Shown here: in pieces, positions 17,326 to 25,510 of the stretch
Position numbering within the stretch: position 1 is the first letter of the stretch
How the letters are laid out: every line of letters starts with the position of its first letter
Assembly (NCBI RefSeq): GCF_028372415.1
Contig: NC_092879.1
Location: 64,619,651 to 64,683,650, forward strand
DNA from: Notamacropus eugenii
Lineage: Eukaryota > Chordata > Mammalia > Diprotodontia > Macropodidae
DNA length: 64,000 nt
Direction of reading: 5' to 3'
Made by a program: the position numbers and the translations under genes
The notes under the pieces: model-generated
Database searches by the model: none
What the model was told of the DNA's origin: nothing
The model's input: only the letters and a program-made list of their open reading frames with translations

Positions 17326-19355
17326 TTTCCCTGCAGGGGGTGGCCATTGACATCTGTCGCGGAGCGACAAGTGTTCGCCCAGTGCTTCCCTTTCCTGCAT
17401 CTGGGGCAGAGGGTGGAAGGTTGAGAACCCCTATTTTGGGTTGGAGGAGGGGGGGTATCTGGCGAGCTGGGGCACTGCCGGGCAAAGTGACCGGGTTGCC
17501 CACAGCGGAAACACTCCTTCTGGGAGTCCCCCGGCTGGAGAGCCGCCCCGACAGCTAAATGTACAGCCTGGGATATTTTCGTAGTAAAAGGATCTATGTC
17601 TCTGCAGAGGCGGATCATCTCCTCTAGGGTTTTATCCCTCCATTTCCCGCGCAAGGCAGAGCGACAAGCAGTATTGGAGTTCTCATATGCCAGACGCCTC
17701 ACAAGCTGATCCTTAGAGGCCTCCTGACCGAGGGTCCGCTCGGTGGCCTCCAGGAGCCTGCTAACGTATTCAGAAAAGTCCTCCTGAGTCCCTTGTATTA
17801 TTTTATTAAGCGGGGCAAGAGGAGAACCAGGGGTTGGTAAAGCGCGCCAGGCGGCAAATGCCGCGTTGGCGGTTTGCGCCAAGAGACCTATGGGAAGGCG
17901 GCGTTGCTTGGCCTCACCTGCATATTTGCCTTGACCACTCAGCTTTTCATAGGTCCATTTTGAAGCGGGGGAGTTGGGGGACTTCCCATTGCTCTTTGCC
18001 GTGGATTGACAACGATCATAGAAGTCGGCTTTCCACGTCAAAAATTGTCCCCGTGAGAGAACAGCTCGAACCACGCGGAGCCACTCTGCCGGCAAAAGAT
18101 ACCCTCCACGGGACATGGCCTCAAGGGCGGAGAGGGTGAAAGGGGCATTGGGGCCATATGCCTTAACAGCGGCATTGAGATCTTTAAGCCCCTTGAAATG
18201 CAATTTTCGGTATTCCGGCCATTCCCGTTCCGCCTTCCTACTGCTCTGCCCTTCTTCTCCCTCTTCTTCCTCCTCCTCCTCCTCCTTATTCTTTTCCTCT
18301 TCCTCCTCCTCTCCCTCACTCGCGGAGGAGTCTGTAAGTTCACCCGCCCCAGGGGTTTGTGGGGGCCCAAGTCGGCGGGACCGAGTTATAACGGGGAACA
18401 TCATGGGCTGCGCTTCTTTTGAGTTTTTAGTCTTAGCGCCAGTCCTGTTGGACGGGTCCTTGGTCGACTGAGGCTTACTGGGAGAAAGAATGACTGAGCT
18501 CTGGAGGGAGTGCTGCAGGGAACTCAACTCCGAGGAGAGCTGTACATATTGCTTTTGTAGGTCTAAGACTTCTCGGAGCTCCTTAACCTGGGTGGAAAGT
18601 TGGTGTCTAGCATTGGTAAGGACTGAGGGAGTGGGAACAGGGGGCAAAAGTACAGGGGCGCAGGTTTGGGATAAGTAAGGAGGAAGCAAATGTTGAAGAG
18701 CAGGCCAATCGGGATCATTATATCGGGCAGCCTCATCCTCAAGTTCCGCTTCATCCCCAGGATCTAACGTATCAGGGTCAGGATTCTTTAAGGGAGGGGT
18801 CTTGTGTTTAGTAATAATAGGGAAAGTTAGGGACTCGGTTGTAGGGCGGGGCCCTGTAGGGAGGGGAGGATAAATGGGCTTTGGTGGCTCTGGCGGAATA
18901 TCAATGACCACGGACGGGGGCCTTGGGGGACTTTTGGCTATTGAAGGTAGTGATTTTACAGGAGCCGCCCGTGGTAAGGGGCGCTCTAGTGACTTAACAG
19001 AGGCGGCCCGTGACAAAGGGCGCAAGCAAAATTCTGCCACCGAAAGGAGCTGTCGCTCACCCGGATCTCTGGAGGCGGATTCCACTATGTCTCTAATGAT
19101 TCCCCAATAGGAAAAGACAGAAGGGGGGATGGCCTCCGGGCCCTCAGTTTGCAATTTCTTATTAAGCTCTCTCCCAACCTTTTGCCACTTGCCCGGATGG
19201 ATGTCCGGCCCGTTAACAATAAACCAGGGACAGACCTCATCAACAAAAAGAAAGAAGTTCACTAAGTCCTTTTTCTTAACCTTAACTCCTCTATCCTTAA
19301 GGGCATGCTTAAGGTCATGGATAAAGACCTGTTCCTTGGAAAGGTTGGAACCCAT
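17184..19355 (-). CDS. gag: Gag polyprotein (matrix, proline-rich/coiled-coil, capsid, nucleocapsid)
   Basis: 723 codons from the ATG at 19355-19353, chosen because it gives MGSNLS with a myristoylatable Gly2. An in-frame ATG nine codons upstream (19382) would bury that signal. Matrix spans about 1-100 (type D-like, with CPWF and FSYWGIIRDI). A proline-rich linker holds a 13-residue tandem repeat (112-137). An LPPY late-domain-like motif is at 224-227 and a predicted coiled coil at about 250-287. Capsid probably starts at Pro321 (PVITR), preceded by MMF. A Glu-rich run (349-368) lies near its start, and the major homology region is at about 520-540 (QGTQEDFSEYVSRLLE). Nucleocapsid has two CCHC boxes (C615-C628 and C650-C663). 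The last residues form PPQY, a PPxY-type motif made only on unshifted Gag. No stop or frameshift damage is seen. Cleavage sites are inferred. Confidence 0.95.
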   Translation of the reverse strand: MGSNLSKEQVFIHDLKHALKDRGVKVKKKDLVNFFLFVDEVCPWFIVNGPDIHPGKWQKVGRELNKKLQTEGPEAIPPSVFSYWGIIRDIVESASRDPGERQLLSVAEFCLRPLSRAASVKSLERPLPRAAPVKSLPSIAKSPPRPPSVVIDIPPEPPKPIYPPLPTGPRPTTESLTFPIITKHKTPPLKNPDPDTLDPGDEAELEDEAARYNDPDWPALQHLLPPYLSQTCAPVLLPPVPTPSVLTNARHQLSTQVKELREVLDLQKQYVQLSSELSSLQHSLQSSVILSPSKPQSTKDPSNRTGAKTKNSKEAQPMMFPVITRSRRLGPPQTPGAGELTDSSASEGEEEEEEKNKEEEEEEEEGEEGQSSRKAEREWPEYRKLHFKGLKDLNAAVKAYGPNAPFTLSALEAMSRGGYLLPAEWLRVVRAVLSRGQFLTWKADFYDRCQSTAKSNGKSPNSPASKWTYEKLSGQGKYAGEAKQRRLPIGLLAQTANAAFAAWRALPTPGSPLAPLNKIIQGTQEDFSEYVSRLLEATERTLGQEASKDQLVRRLAYENSNTACRSALRGKWRDKTLEEMIRLCRDIDPFTTKISQAVHLAVGAALQPGDSQKECFRCGQPGHFARQCPSSPDTPPPPTQNRGSQPSTLCPRCRKGKHWANTCRSATDVNGHPLQGNGRRGQPRAPQPIPVPRASGTSPPTPNSTEPLQEAQGWTCVPPPPQY
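17268..17331 (-). promoter_or_regulatory. gag/pro -1 ribosomal frameshift signal
   Basis: The slippery heptamer G GGA AAC (17331-17325) is in the correct phase of the gag frame (the gag codons read Gly-Asn). A 7-nt spacer follows. A G/C stem can then form between GGGGCC (17317-17312) and GGCCCC (17304-17299). Its loop contains CCCCG (17309-17305), which can pair with CGGGG at 17272-17268 to make an H-type pseudoknot. The frame offset between gag and pro-pol is exactly -1. GGGAAAC is an established betaretroviral slippery sequence. The pairing is my hand prediction. Confidence 0.85.
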
Positions 19356-19482
19356 GATTAGAATGAGGCGGACGAAACTCAACTTACCAAAACGCAGGGG
19401 CTCTTCATGAGCGATGAGAAGGAAGGGGTCGCGACGAATCGTCTCTCAATGTTGGTCCGCCTGGCAGAAGTCCGGACCTCGA
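19356..19482 (-). other. Proviral 5' leader between PBS and gag
   Basis: 127 bp likely to contain packaging and dimerisation signals. It includes the 8-nt palindrome GTCGCGAC (19428-19435) upstream of the splice donor, the usual place for a dimer-initiation loop. An in-frame ATG at 19382 lies between the splice donor and the gag start. Confidence 0.6.
19382..19390 (-). promoter_or_regulatory. Major 5' splice donor
   Basis: The minus strand reads TTGGTAAGT, near the consensus donor. The intron starts at 19387 (GT at 19387-19386), 32 bases before the gag ATG. With the acceptor at 13769 it would produce a 5.6-kb-intron subgenomic RNA. Confidence 0.8.
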
Positions 19483-19501
19483 GCCCCACGTCTGGGCGCC
19501 A
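19483..19501 (-). promoter_or_regulatory. Primer-binding site, lysine-tRNA type
   Basis: The minus strand reads TGGCGCCCAGACGTGGGGC, two bases after the 5' LTR end. It matches the complement of the 3' end of tRNA-Lys(1,2) except for one extra base (the G of CAGAC). The PBS class supports a betaretrovirus-like element. The extra base would bulge out on primer annealing, or reflects a variant host tRNA. Confidence 0.85.
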
Positions 19502-19503
19502 CT

Positions 19504-19891
19504 TGCCCTGACCTGCAGGGCCAGTATGAGTGGGGGGATCGAGGAGAACGCCTACCTGAAGGGGATGGGTGAAAAGAGGAGTGAGACCAAAGGGGTGGTA
19601 AGCAAGGTCTGATTTTATTATCAGGGTTGCAAACTTATATAGAGAAAAGACAAAGAGATTCCAAGCAAATTCCGTGGTGGGCCAGCTCTATCTTAGGACA
19701 TCGTACTTTGGCTATCTGTGTTTACATAACATCTACTGCTTCACCAGGTCCCGCATTGGTATGTTTGCATAGCCTCAGGCAGTCCCTTCTCTTATCTCTC
19801 CACGGGATCGTGGGGTGCGGTTTTTCTTCTCAGGCGGGACGAAAGCAAGCAGGTTAGAGGAGGTACAGGTGGGGGGCCTCAGTCCCCGACA
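19504..19891 (-). promoter_or_regulatory. 5' LTR: proviral promoter
   Basis: 388 bp, identical to the 3' LTR. TATATAAG at 19641-19634 (minus strand) is the core promoter box, predicting a transcription start near 19610. U3 (about 19891-19611) would hold enhancers; I recognise no specific factor site with confidence. U5 ends GGGCA at 19504, next to the PBS. Confidence 0.93.
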
Positions 19892-19897
19892 GACCCT
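19892..19897. repeat. Provirus target-site duplication, 5'-LTR side
   Basis: GACCCT immediately outside the LTR terminus. It is an exact copy of 12778-12783. Confidence 0.95.
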
Positions 19898-20468
19898 CAG
19901 CCAATCATGGCTCCCAGCCTCAAGTCCCTTCTCAGTCTAATCCATCCCGACTCTACTGCCAAGGTCATTTTTTGAACCACATCAGGCCCCTGCTCCTTGA
20001 ACTCCTGTAGCCTCTGATCACCTTGAGGATCCAAAATGGATGCCTTGGTTTGGCATTTTAAGCTCTTGGATCTCTTCTGCCTTTATGATCTTCTTACACT
20101 CTATTCCCCTCTATTCTAGGATCCCCACTACAAAGGCCTCCTTATTTTTTCCTCCACTTCCCTTGTGTGTATCTTTGCACTGACTATCTCTCATACCTGG
20201 AACTTTCTGTCCCCTCAACTCTGTCCTGTCCCCAGTCTTACCTTCGGCGCTTACCTTGCCTCCAGGCTATTCAAACCTTCTCTGGGCAATATGTCTTCAA
20301 TCTATTCTGTATATGTATACCTTGTATGTACCTAGCTATTTAAATGTTGTCTCTCTCATTAGAATATCAGTCCTCTGAGGGCAGGAACAGTGTTTTTGCC
20401 TTTCTTTGTATCTCTAGCACTTAGCATAATGCCTGGCACATATTGAGGCATGTTGACTAACTAAATCT
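19898..20468 (+). repeat. L2 LINE, right half (to its 3' end)
   Basis: Continuation of the L2 interrupted at 12783. It includes 'ttgaaccacatcaggcccctgctcc', 'cattttaagctcttgg', 'cactgactatctctcatacctgg' and the tail 'cctctgagggcaggaac', 'ctctagcacttagcataatgcctggcacat'. Confidence 0.75.
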
Positions 20469-20496
20469 TCTGAGTGAGATACTACTATCACAAGCT

Positions 20497-20800
20497 GGGG
20501 CAGCTAGGTGGTGCAGTGGATAGAGCACCAGTGCAGGAGTCAGGAGGACCTGAGTTGAAATCTCACCTCAGACGCTTGACACTCACTAACTGTGTGACCT
20601 TAGGCAAGTCACTTAACCCCAACTGCCTCATCCTAGGCCATCTCCAGTCATCCTGATGAATATATGGTCACTAGATTCAGATGGCTCTGGAGGAGAAGTG
20701 AGGCTGGTGATCTGCACAGCTCTCCCTCACTCAAAACAAAGTCAAGTGCAAGTCATGTCATTATTTCTCTAATGGCACAGTCTTCTTCAGCAACAAAGGA

Positions 20801-20802
<2 letters not shown>
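20497..20802 (+). mobile_element. WSINE-like tRNA-derived SINE
   Basis: Head 'gggcagctaggtggtgcagtgg' with the tRNA-like 'gacctgagttgaaatctcacctcag' block, then 'taggcaagtcacttaacccc'. The specific 3' body is 'ccatctccagtcatcctgatg', 'gatggctctggaggagaagtgaggctggtg', 'tctccctcactcaaaacaaagtc' and 'aatggcacagtcttcttcagc'. This body type is the one I associate with Australian marsupial WSINE/WALLSI families. An antisense relative is at 52110. Confidence 0.8.

Positions 20803-20841
<39 letters not shown>
20803..20841 (+). repeat. (CA)n microsatellite
   Basis: About 19 CA units at the tail of the SINE, a common birthplace of microsatellites. Confidence 0.95.
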
Positions 20842-20843
<2 letters not shown>

Positions 20844-22010
20844 TCACAAGTATTATTATCCTCATTTTTTACAGATGGACTCCATTGCTATCCAGACAAT
20901 GTGAAAATCGAGAAGGAAACTCGTCTCCATCCCACTCCCCACGCAACACACTGCCTGGTGTTCCTATGGACCACTTACAGGCAGACAAGGAGTGTCATAT
21001 AAGAGAGGGAGAAATGTATGGATTAAGATCTGTACCGTTGGAGGGCATATCCACCTAAATGAGCTTAGAGAGGAGCTATAAGTTCTGGGTATATTTATCT
21101 CAACTCCTGCTCTCACTTGTAAGTCATATTGTTAGAGCAAGGCTATATCTACCCGTTTGGAGTACTTATTAATTCTCAAGCTCCCGTTTCAGTGTCTTTT
21201 CCTCCACATGGATCACCAGTTATAGTTACTATCTCCCTTATGTCACTGATTGACTCAGTGATTGCCACCCTAGTGTCATTGAACCATTAGATATTCATTA
21301 GCATTTACAAAAAGGGCATTTACTGAATATCCAGGAAGAATTACAAATCCCCCTGGACTGCAGGCATACCTCAGCCCCTAAAGAGAATGGACTCCAAGGC
21401 ATTCATCCCACCAAGATCCTTTCTGAATTTGGCATGAGCTATGGATGAAGGCAAGAATCAGCCTCTTCCTGTTGATCTACCCTGGAGCTGTGTCAGGGCT
21501 TTGCCCCTACTGGGTGTGGCTACTCACAGACTCCAGCATGAACTCCCAATCCTTGGACCTGTGATGCTCCCCCTACCTTTGAAGCTCACAAGGTCATAGC
21601 CTAGTCTGTTCCATCTCCAAGAAAGCTAAGTATCTCTAATACCCCTTCCCCTAAGTTAGTAAAGAATAAATCTACCACAGACATAAACAACAGGGCCAGG
21701 AACTCATAGCTTCATGTTGCTTCAGGTGGAGATAGATGGCTACTGCCTTTCTCCTTACTTGGAAGATTACAGAAGGTATTGCCAACTCAACTGAACAGAG
21801 ATAGGAAGGAAAAAAAATAAAAACAACTGAGGTTGTACAGTTGAGGCCTTTTGCATACATGCTTAGTTTCAGCTAAGAAGTCAGTTGAAAAGCCTTTCCT
21901 CACCATATGATAGACCATGAAGAGTCACAGAATACCTGGGTATCCTCCAAAATCTATGACCTAAGTTGCATCAGGCTGAACAGACTGTGTATGTTCATAA
22001 GTGCTGGCCT
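20842..22010. other. Unassigned non-coding sequence
   Basis: About 1.2 kb with no element I recognise. Open frames are under 65 codons and lack features. Confidence 0.4.
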
Positions 22011-22165
22011 CCCATTAGAGAGGTAAATATTCATAGAGGAAGAAACTTGGGTTCAGATAGGTATGACTTGCCCAAGGTCACACAGCTAAAATGGCAGCAT
22101 TGGTTTTATAATCTAATTCTTCTACCTCTGCATCCAAAATTGTTACCACTGTATCATCTTTAAGC
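22011..22165 (-). repeat. MIR fragment, antisense
   Basis: 'gaagaaacttgggttcagatagg', 'gacttgcccaaggtcacacagctaa', 'ctgcatccaaaattgttaccactgtatcat'. Truncated. Confidence 0.6.
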
Positions 22166-22850
22166 ATCCTAAGATTTTGGCTATAGATAAATATCATATG
22201 ACTATGGAACTGTGGCCTGGGGTCTCCTTTCTCCGTTGATCATATTCCTTACCATCATTTAGAAGTCAGGTATCTCCACACTCTTAAATTGCTTTCTTGA
22301 TTTGTGAATATCCTTGAAACACACGAAAGGTGAAATTGATGATGCAGAAAGCTCACCAAATTAGTTGTGATACAACCAAAAGAGTCAAACTTATTTCTTA
22401 GTGCCTTAACTAAAAAGCTCCTGGAAAAATCGCATCCTATTTAAAAGACTGAGTTGTAATAGGAGAATACAAGTGCCTATTCCCTGAACCCCAGAATCTC
22501 TCTAGGATATATTTGCACCCCTAATGTTCTTCACCTTACTTTCTTGAGGGCTATGACTCTTAACAAAGGTAAGCTAAGCACACAGGCAGAACAAAATGTT
22601 AGCTTCCCAAAGGAATTGTGCACCTTTCCTTAGCAGAACCATGCAAATAAATACTGTGGGATCCACCAAACTGCAATCTTTCTGTTAAGGTCCTTGGCCA
22701 CTGGACACACTCATCATGACATGTGGAAGTATGTGGCTTATGGTGACCCATCTTTCAAATCTGTTCCCAATCTCTCACTTTATGTACAAGGAGAAGCATA
22801 TTTGAAATCGATCCCAAATAAAACATGTTGGCTTTACCCAACCCACCACT
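22166..22850. other. Unassigned non-coding sequence
   Basis: No repeat or coding feature recognised. Confidence 0.4.
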
Positions 22851-22950
22851 GTGGATTATTATTATTGCCATGAATACCTTACACCTCTCGAGCACTTTAG
22901 AGTATTCAAAGGCTTTTGCAAGCATTCTCTCATCTGAGAATATGTGGCCA
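22851..22950 (-). repeat. MIR fragment, antisense
   Basis: 'ttattattattgccatgaatacc', 'gagcactttagagt', 'gcaagcattctctcatctgag'. Only the CORE 3' side remains. Confidence 0.5.
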
Positions 22951-23455
22951 TGGGTCCAGACATCTTATCAAAAAGTCTCTGCCAGCAGAAAGCAGAATTG
23001 GTACCTTTCAGGAAAACAGTTGACAGACTCTGAATTAGGTACCAAGTGGGTACCCTGGTTCCCATATTTAAAGAGCTATCTCCAAAGGATATAACTCACC
23101 TCCACGAGATCCCAGGTGGTTTCAGAAAAATCAATCATTTCTCCCGCAGCCTGGATAATGACATTAAAAAAATATCGACTCTGAGATGAAGGCTGAGCAT
23201 TTTAATTCCTTATGATGCATTGCCCTCTAAAGACCACGCTGAGAATAGCAAGGGTGAAGGCTGACCAGCTAAAAGGAAAGCATTGGCATCATCCCAGAGT
23301 AGAACTGCACAAAGGCCAGGTCCACCCCTCGAGCCAATGTTGTCTCTAGGGTTCTTGCACTTGGGATGCCTTCATAAATGGTCATTTCACAAAGCAAAGG
23401 ATATCACATTAGTCAAAAAGTCCCCAAATGAGGCCCTTTTCCAAAATGACTGCAC
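22951..23455. other. Unassigned non-coding sequence
   Basis: Nothing recognised. The open frame at 22825-23094 crosses the MIR boundary and is not credible as an exon. Confidence 0.4.
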
Positions 23456-23459
23456 AATT

Positions 23460-23832
23460 TCAACAGACCATAAATATTTCGAGCTGAAGGGACATCAGAG
23501 AAGCATCTCCCTCATTTTATAGAGAAAACAGGCATATGCAGGGGAAAGGATTTAGCTTAATGGTATACCTGTTTTTACCTTTCACCTTGACCTTGACAAA
23601 TATGCAAATACATCAGAATGAAATCATAGGGGATTTAGAGGTGGAAAGATCTTTGAGAGCCATCTTGTTCAGTCCCCTCATTTTGGAAAGGGAAATACTG
23701 AGGCCCAGAGGAAGGAAGTCACTTGTCTAAGGTCCCAACATTGAGAAATGGCAGCAATCAGGTTTGAAGCTATGTGCTGACTCCAAATTCCATGCTCTTC
23801 CTCCCACATTCATACCACCCTGACTCTACCTA
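23460..23832 (-). repeat. Two MIR-related CORE-SINE fragments
   Basis: At 23465-23535, 'gagctgaagggacatcagag' and 'ctcattttatagagaaaacag'. At 23625-23830, 'gatttagaggtggaaagatct', 'ctcattttggaaagggaaatactgaggcccagaggaagg' in broken form, then 'gtcacttgtctaaggtccca' and 'gctgactccaaattccatgctc'. Confidence 0.65.
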
Positions 23833-24160
23833 ATTAGCACAAGAGGCCCAGCAGCTGATCATAATCACCTAAACTATTAGTGCTGGACTTCACTGAATAC
23901 ACAACAACAGAGAGAGCGAGGGAGGGAGGGAGGAAGAATGACTTCCATAAAATGCTATACAGAAAACAGGAAAACCTGGGGAAAGCACTCAAAGTTATCA
24001 CCATTCTACTTAACACAGTTCTTGGCACAAAGTAAGCACTTCATGAATACTTTTTCATCATAAGATCATTCAATCTTGAGACCCACAGAAGGCTTGAATA
24101 AGAAATATGCATGAATCATAAATAATTCAGGTAACAAGAAATCTAGTGAAGTAACAACAA
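23833..24160. other. Unassigned sequence with a short GAGG run
   Basis: A purine run (gagagagcgagggagggaggg) at 23910-23933. The stretch at 23995-24060 ('tacttaacacagttcttggcacaaagtaagcac') resembles an L2 or MIR tip. Confidence 0.45.
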
Positions 24161-24406
24161 AGTGATAGCACCTCACATTCCCATAGAGCTTTGAGGTTTA
24201 CAACCTAGTGAAGCAGGTACAATTTTCATTCTCATTTTAACAGAAAACGGAAGTGTGTAGGTTAGGTGACTTTCCCAGAGTCATAGGCAGGCCTACTGTG
24301 GGATAATTATAATCTGTATAGTGCTTTAAGGTTTGTAAAGTGCTTTACAAACATGATCTCATCTGATGGCAGCAATCCTCCTGTGAATGAGAGGCTATAG
24401 GTATTG
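24161..24406 (-). repeat. MIR copies, left half of an L1-interrupted MIR
   Basis: Two overlapping antisense MIR pieces: 'cacctcacattcccatagagctttgagg' and 'tagtgctttaaggtttgtaaagtgctttacaaac'. The second is cut at 24406 by an L1 and resumes at 25345 ('ctacaggtattg...cctattttacagatgagg'). Confidence 0.7.
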
Positions 24407-25344
24407 GGTTTTTTCTTTCATTTAAATTGGTATTTTTTCAACATTCATTTTTCTAAGATTTTGAGTTCCAATTTTTTCCTCTCTCCCCGCCCCCCTCCCC
24501 AAGATGGCATACAATCTGATATAGGCTATACATGTACAGCCATATTAAATGTATTTCTACATTAATCATGTTGTGAAAGAAGAATCAGAACAAAAGGGAA
24601 AAGCCACAAGAAAGAAAAAAGAGAGAGAAAATAGTATGCTTCGATCTGCATTCAGGCTCCATGCGGATAGTATTTTCCATCATGAGATTTTTGCAATTGT
24701 CTTAGGTCATTGTATTGCTGAAAAGAGCTAAGTCTAACAAAGTTGATCATTGTGCAATGTTGCTGTTACTGAGTACAATGTTCCGCTGGTTCTGCTCACT
24801 CAGCATCAGTTCATGTAAGCCTTTCCAGGATTTTCTGAAATCTACCTGATCATTGTTTCTTATGGAACAATAGTATTCCATTACATTCATATACTACAAC
24901 TTGCTCAGTCATTTGCCAAATGATGTGCATCCCTTCAATGTCCAATTCTTGGCCACCACAAAAAGCGCTGCCAGAAATATTTTTATACGTGAGAATCCGT
25001 TTCCCATTTTTATGATTTCTTTGGGATACATACCTAGTAGTGATATTGCTAGACCAAAAGGTAGTCTAGCAGAGTTCTATAGTCCTTTGACCATAGTTCC
25101 ACATTGCTTTCCAGAATGGTTGGATCAGTTCACAACTCCACCAACAATTAGTGTTCCAATTTTCCCATATCTTCTCCAACATTTATCACTTTCTTTTCTT
25201 TTTTTTTGTCATATTGGCCAATTGGATAGATATGAGGTGGTACCTTGGAGTTTTTTTAATTTGCATTTCTCTAACCAATAGTGATTTAGAGCATTTTTTC
25301 ATATGACTATAGATAGCTTTAATTTTTTCATTTGAAAACTGCCA
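24407..25344 (-). mobile_element. LINE-1 3' end, antisense, with target duplication
   Basis: Begins with a T-rich run (antisense A tail), the L1 3' UTR 'cattcatttttctaagattttgagttcc', and proceeds into the ORF2 C-terminus in antisense. Examples are 'tattccattacattcatata' and 'ccaccaacaattagtgttcc'. A 13-bp target duplication, GCTATAGGTATTG (24394-24406) versus GCTACAGGTATTG (25345-25357), has one mismatch and brackets it inside a MIR. It is 5'-truncated at about 940 bp, so non-autonomous. Confidence 0.85.
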
Positions 25345-25510
25345 GCTACAGGTATTGTTAACCTATTTTACAGATGAGGAAGCTGTGACTTAGAGAGTTT
25401 TAATCATTTCCCCAGTCATAAAACTAGTAAGTACACCTGAAATTAGGGTTGTGATTCAAACATAGACCTTTTCTAACTTCAGGTCCTTTACTCCTTCCCA
25501 CCACTGAAAT
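25345..25510 (-). repeat. MIR, right half after the L1 insertion
   Basis: 'cctattttacagatgaggaagctg', 'ttccccagtcataaaactagtaag' and 'cttcaggtcctttactcc'. Completes the MIR started at about 24300. Confidence 0.7.

Larger units (their letters stand above)
12784..19891 (-). mobile_element. Young betaretrovirus-like endogenous provirus, env-deleted
   Basis: A complete proviral frame of 7108 bp. Both LTRs begin TGTCGGGG and end GGGCA on the minus strand, with a 6-bp target duplication outside. The order is LTR, PBS, splice donor, gag, -1 frameshift, dUTPase-PR-RT-RH-IN, splice acceptor, env remnant, 3' UTR, PPT, LTR. The D-type-like matrix start, a dUTPase fused ahead of protease, two CCHC boxes, a lysine-tRNA-type PBS and the hydrophobic Env tail all argue for a class II element. 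Known betaretroviruses and class II ERVs of Australian marsupials (brushtail possum, koala) are the natural comparison. The GC- and CpG-rich composition stands out against the AT-rich host DNA. Identical LTRs and open gag and pro-pol frames indicate recent integration. Env is the only gene clearly destroyed. Confidence 0.95.

Noticed and set aside
17400-17475. Met codon at 17400 as an independent start for Pro-Pol
   Set aside because: The in-phase slippery site and pseudoknot downstream explain Pro-Pol expression. The frame upstream of 17325 overlaps nucleocapsid and need not be translated.
18038-18471. Frames of 74-118 codons opposite or beside the acidic part of gag
   Set aside because: Their Ser/Leu or Arg runs are just the Glu-repeat region read in other frames.
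12784-19891. Gammaretrovirus or lentivirus origin
   Set aside because: A dUTPase ahead of protease, two CCHC boxes, a lysine-type PBS, a 6-bp target duplication and GGGAAAC frameshifting fit class II. There is no read-through stop between gag and pol and there are no lentiviral accessory frames.
20497-20590. Possible tRNA genes at SINE heads (also 49634 and 59490)
   Set aside because: The tRNA-like heads have lost cloverleaf pairing and are followed by SINE bodies and tails. They are retroposons, not tRNA genes.
24901-25281. 126-codon plus-strand frame
   Set aside because: It is the antisense of an L1 ORF2 C-terminus in a truncated L1.
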